From: Luzula sylvatica
Lineage: Eukaryota; Streptophyta; Magnoliopsida; Poales; Juncaceae
Assembly: GCA_946800325.1 (NCBI GenBank)
Contig: OX326957.1
Coordinates: forward strand, 27,809,054 to 27,873,053
Direction: 5' to 3'
Length of the DNA: 64,000 bases
In this document: positions 63,305 through 64,000 of the stretch, in pieces
Position numbering within the stretch: position 1 is the first letter of the stretch
Layout: each line of letters starts with the position of its first letter
The notes under the pieces: model-generated
Database searches by the model: none
Seen by the model: the letters and a program-made list of their open reading frames with translations, nothing else
What the model was told of the DNA's origin: nothing
Translations under genes and position numbers: made by a program

Positions 63305-63385
63305 AGAGGACATTTTGGTGAATACTGGGGACACACGTATATGACCTCAAAAGAAAATTGTTATGTACTAAGAAGAACATGTCTC

Positions 63386-64000
63386 TTTTTTTTTCTTTTT
63401 TTTTTGAATAAAATAAAGTAGGCTCTTAAGTCCTACTTTTATTGATTTCATTAATATTTATAAGTTCATACAATGATTAAGGATATTTGTCCTAAATTTT
63501 TTCAAAATACTAATCCTAAATACCCTTATTACAACCATATGAACTTTTATATTAAAATATCCATGATTTGGATTCTTAGTTCTAAAATCCCTCTTTCAAT
63601 AACCCTGAATCTCTATTCCTTATATTTATGTTCTTACTTTCCCGGATTCCTTGTAACCTAGGTATATAAGGCTTTCTCTTCATTTCTCCCTCTTTCTTCT
63701 TTCTTCTATCTCGCCCGCCTCTGTTCCTTCCTTCACCCGATGCTTCTTCTTCACCCTTAATCTCGGCAAGATAAACCCTAGATTCTTCTTCACCCGATTC
63801 TTCTATCAGCTCCATCACTTATTCATTCTTAAACTTACTTAACCTAACCTTAACCTTATTCTCCTCGCTTCTTCTCCATGCTTCTCAATCTCAATCTGGT
63901 TCTAAGATAAACCCTAGATTCTCCATTGACTGAAGATTCTTCTCTGTAGTCTGATCTTCCTCAAAACTCGAGTCGATTGTGTGTGCAGCATCTGAAGTAG
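63386..64000 (+). other. Unassigned promoter- or LTR-like sequence at the window edge
   Basis: The region outside the palindrome starts with a T-rich tract, then contains TATATAAGG at about 63662-63670, a CT-rich leader and several AAACCCTAG motifs, without an ORF starting inside the window. It could be an LTR or the 5' end of a gene whose coding part lies to the right. Confidence 0.35.

Larger units (their letters stand above)
57571..63385 (-). repeat. Right arm of the large inverted duplication
   Basis: Reverse complement of 40850-45113 with an hAT insertion at 61843-63304. The outer boundary is near ACATGTCTC (about 63383), after which the sequences differ. Confidence 0.92.

Overview
The window is nuclear DNA from a flowering plant, probably a eudicot. 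It carries Athila-like Ty3/gypsy, LINE, SINE, hAT, MULE and CACTA-type elements, an F-box/DUF295 gene with plant-style introns, and two satellite families. The species cannot be fixed from sequence alone. The only well-supported host gene is a two-copy F-box gene; everything else convincing is repeat DNA.

Left part, 1-38895, is a nest of insertions. A LINE on the minus strand is cut in two: its N-terminal half is at 37614-38895 and its C-terminal half at 843-1278. Between the halves lies a non-autonomous Athila-like retrotransposon (element A, minus strand) in the order LTR (1279-2866), internal region with PBS (2867-6430), LTR, partial second internal region (36789-37613). The second LTR is interrupted. 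Its first 1335 bp are at 6431-7765 and its last 242 bp at 36547-36788, with only 9 bp of LTR missing. The 28.8 kb between the pieces is a degenerate (CTAA)n satellite array (7766-14149, 19604-31012, 33540-36546). That array contains a second Athila-like element (element B, 14150-19598, with a perfect 5-bp target-site duplication) and a block of about 174-bp satellite (31013-33539). A duplicated piece of the array at 28282-29680 preserves the empty site of element B, so the order of events can be read: LINE, then element A, then the array, then array duplication, then element B.

Right part, about 40850-63385, is a large inverted duplication. Arms at 40850-45113 and 57571-63385 each carry the same F-box/DUF295 gene with identical exon-1 protein. 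The genes point away from the centre being read toward it: the left copy is on plus, the right on minus, so they converge. Each has a TATA box, a 5'-UTR intron and a probable second coding exon that encodes a C-terminal membrane anchor. The ~174-bp satellite lines the inner side of both arms in opposite orientation. The unpaired centre (about 48115-54200) holds a direct repeat pair, a candidate CACTA-like fragment and a MULE MITE. The right arm alone received a 1.46-kb hAT element, and the left arm keeps its empty site.

The rightmost 600 bp look like the start of a further promoter or LTR that continues past the window. Nothing seen suggests that the genes form a pathway; the interest lies in the nested architecture, the satellite array inside an LTR, the palindrome and the conserved ORF and palindromic motif cluster of the Athila-like elements.
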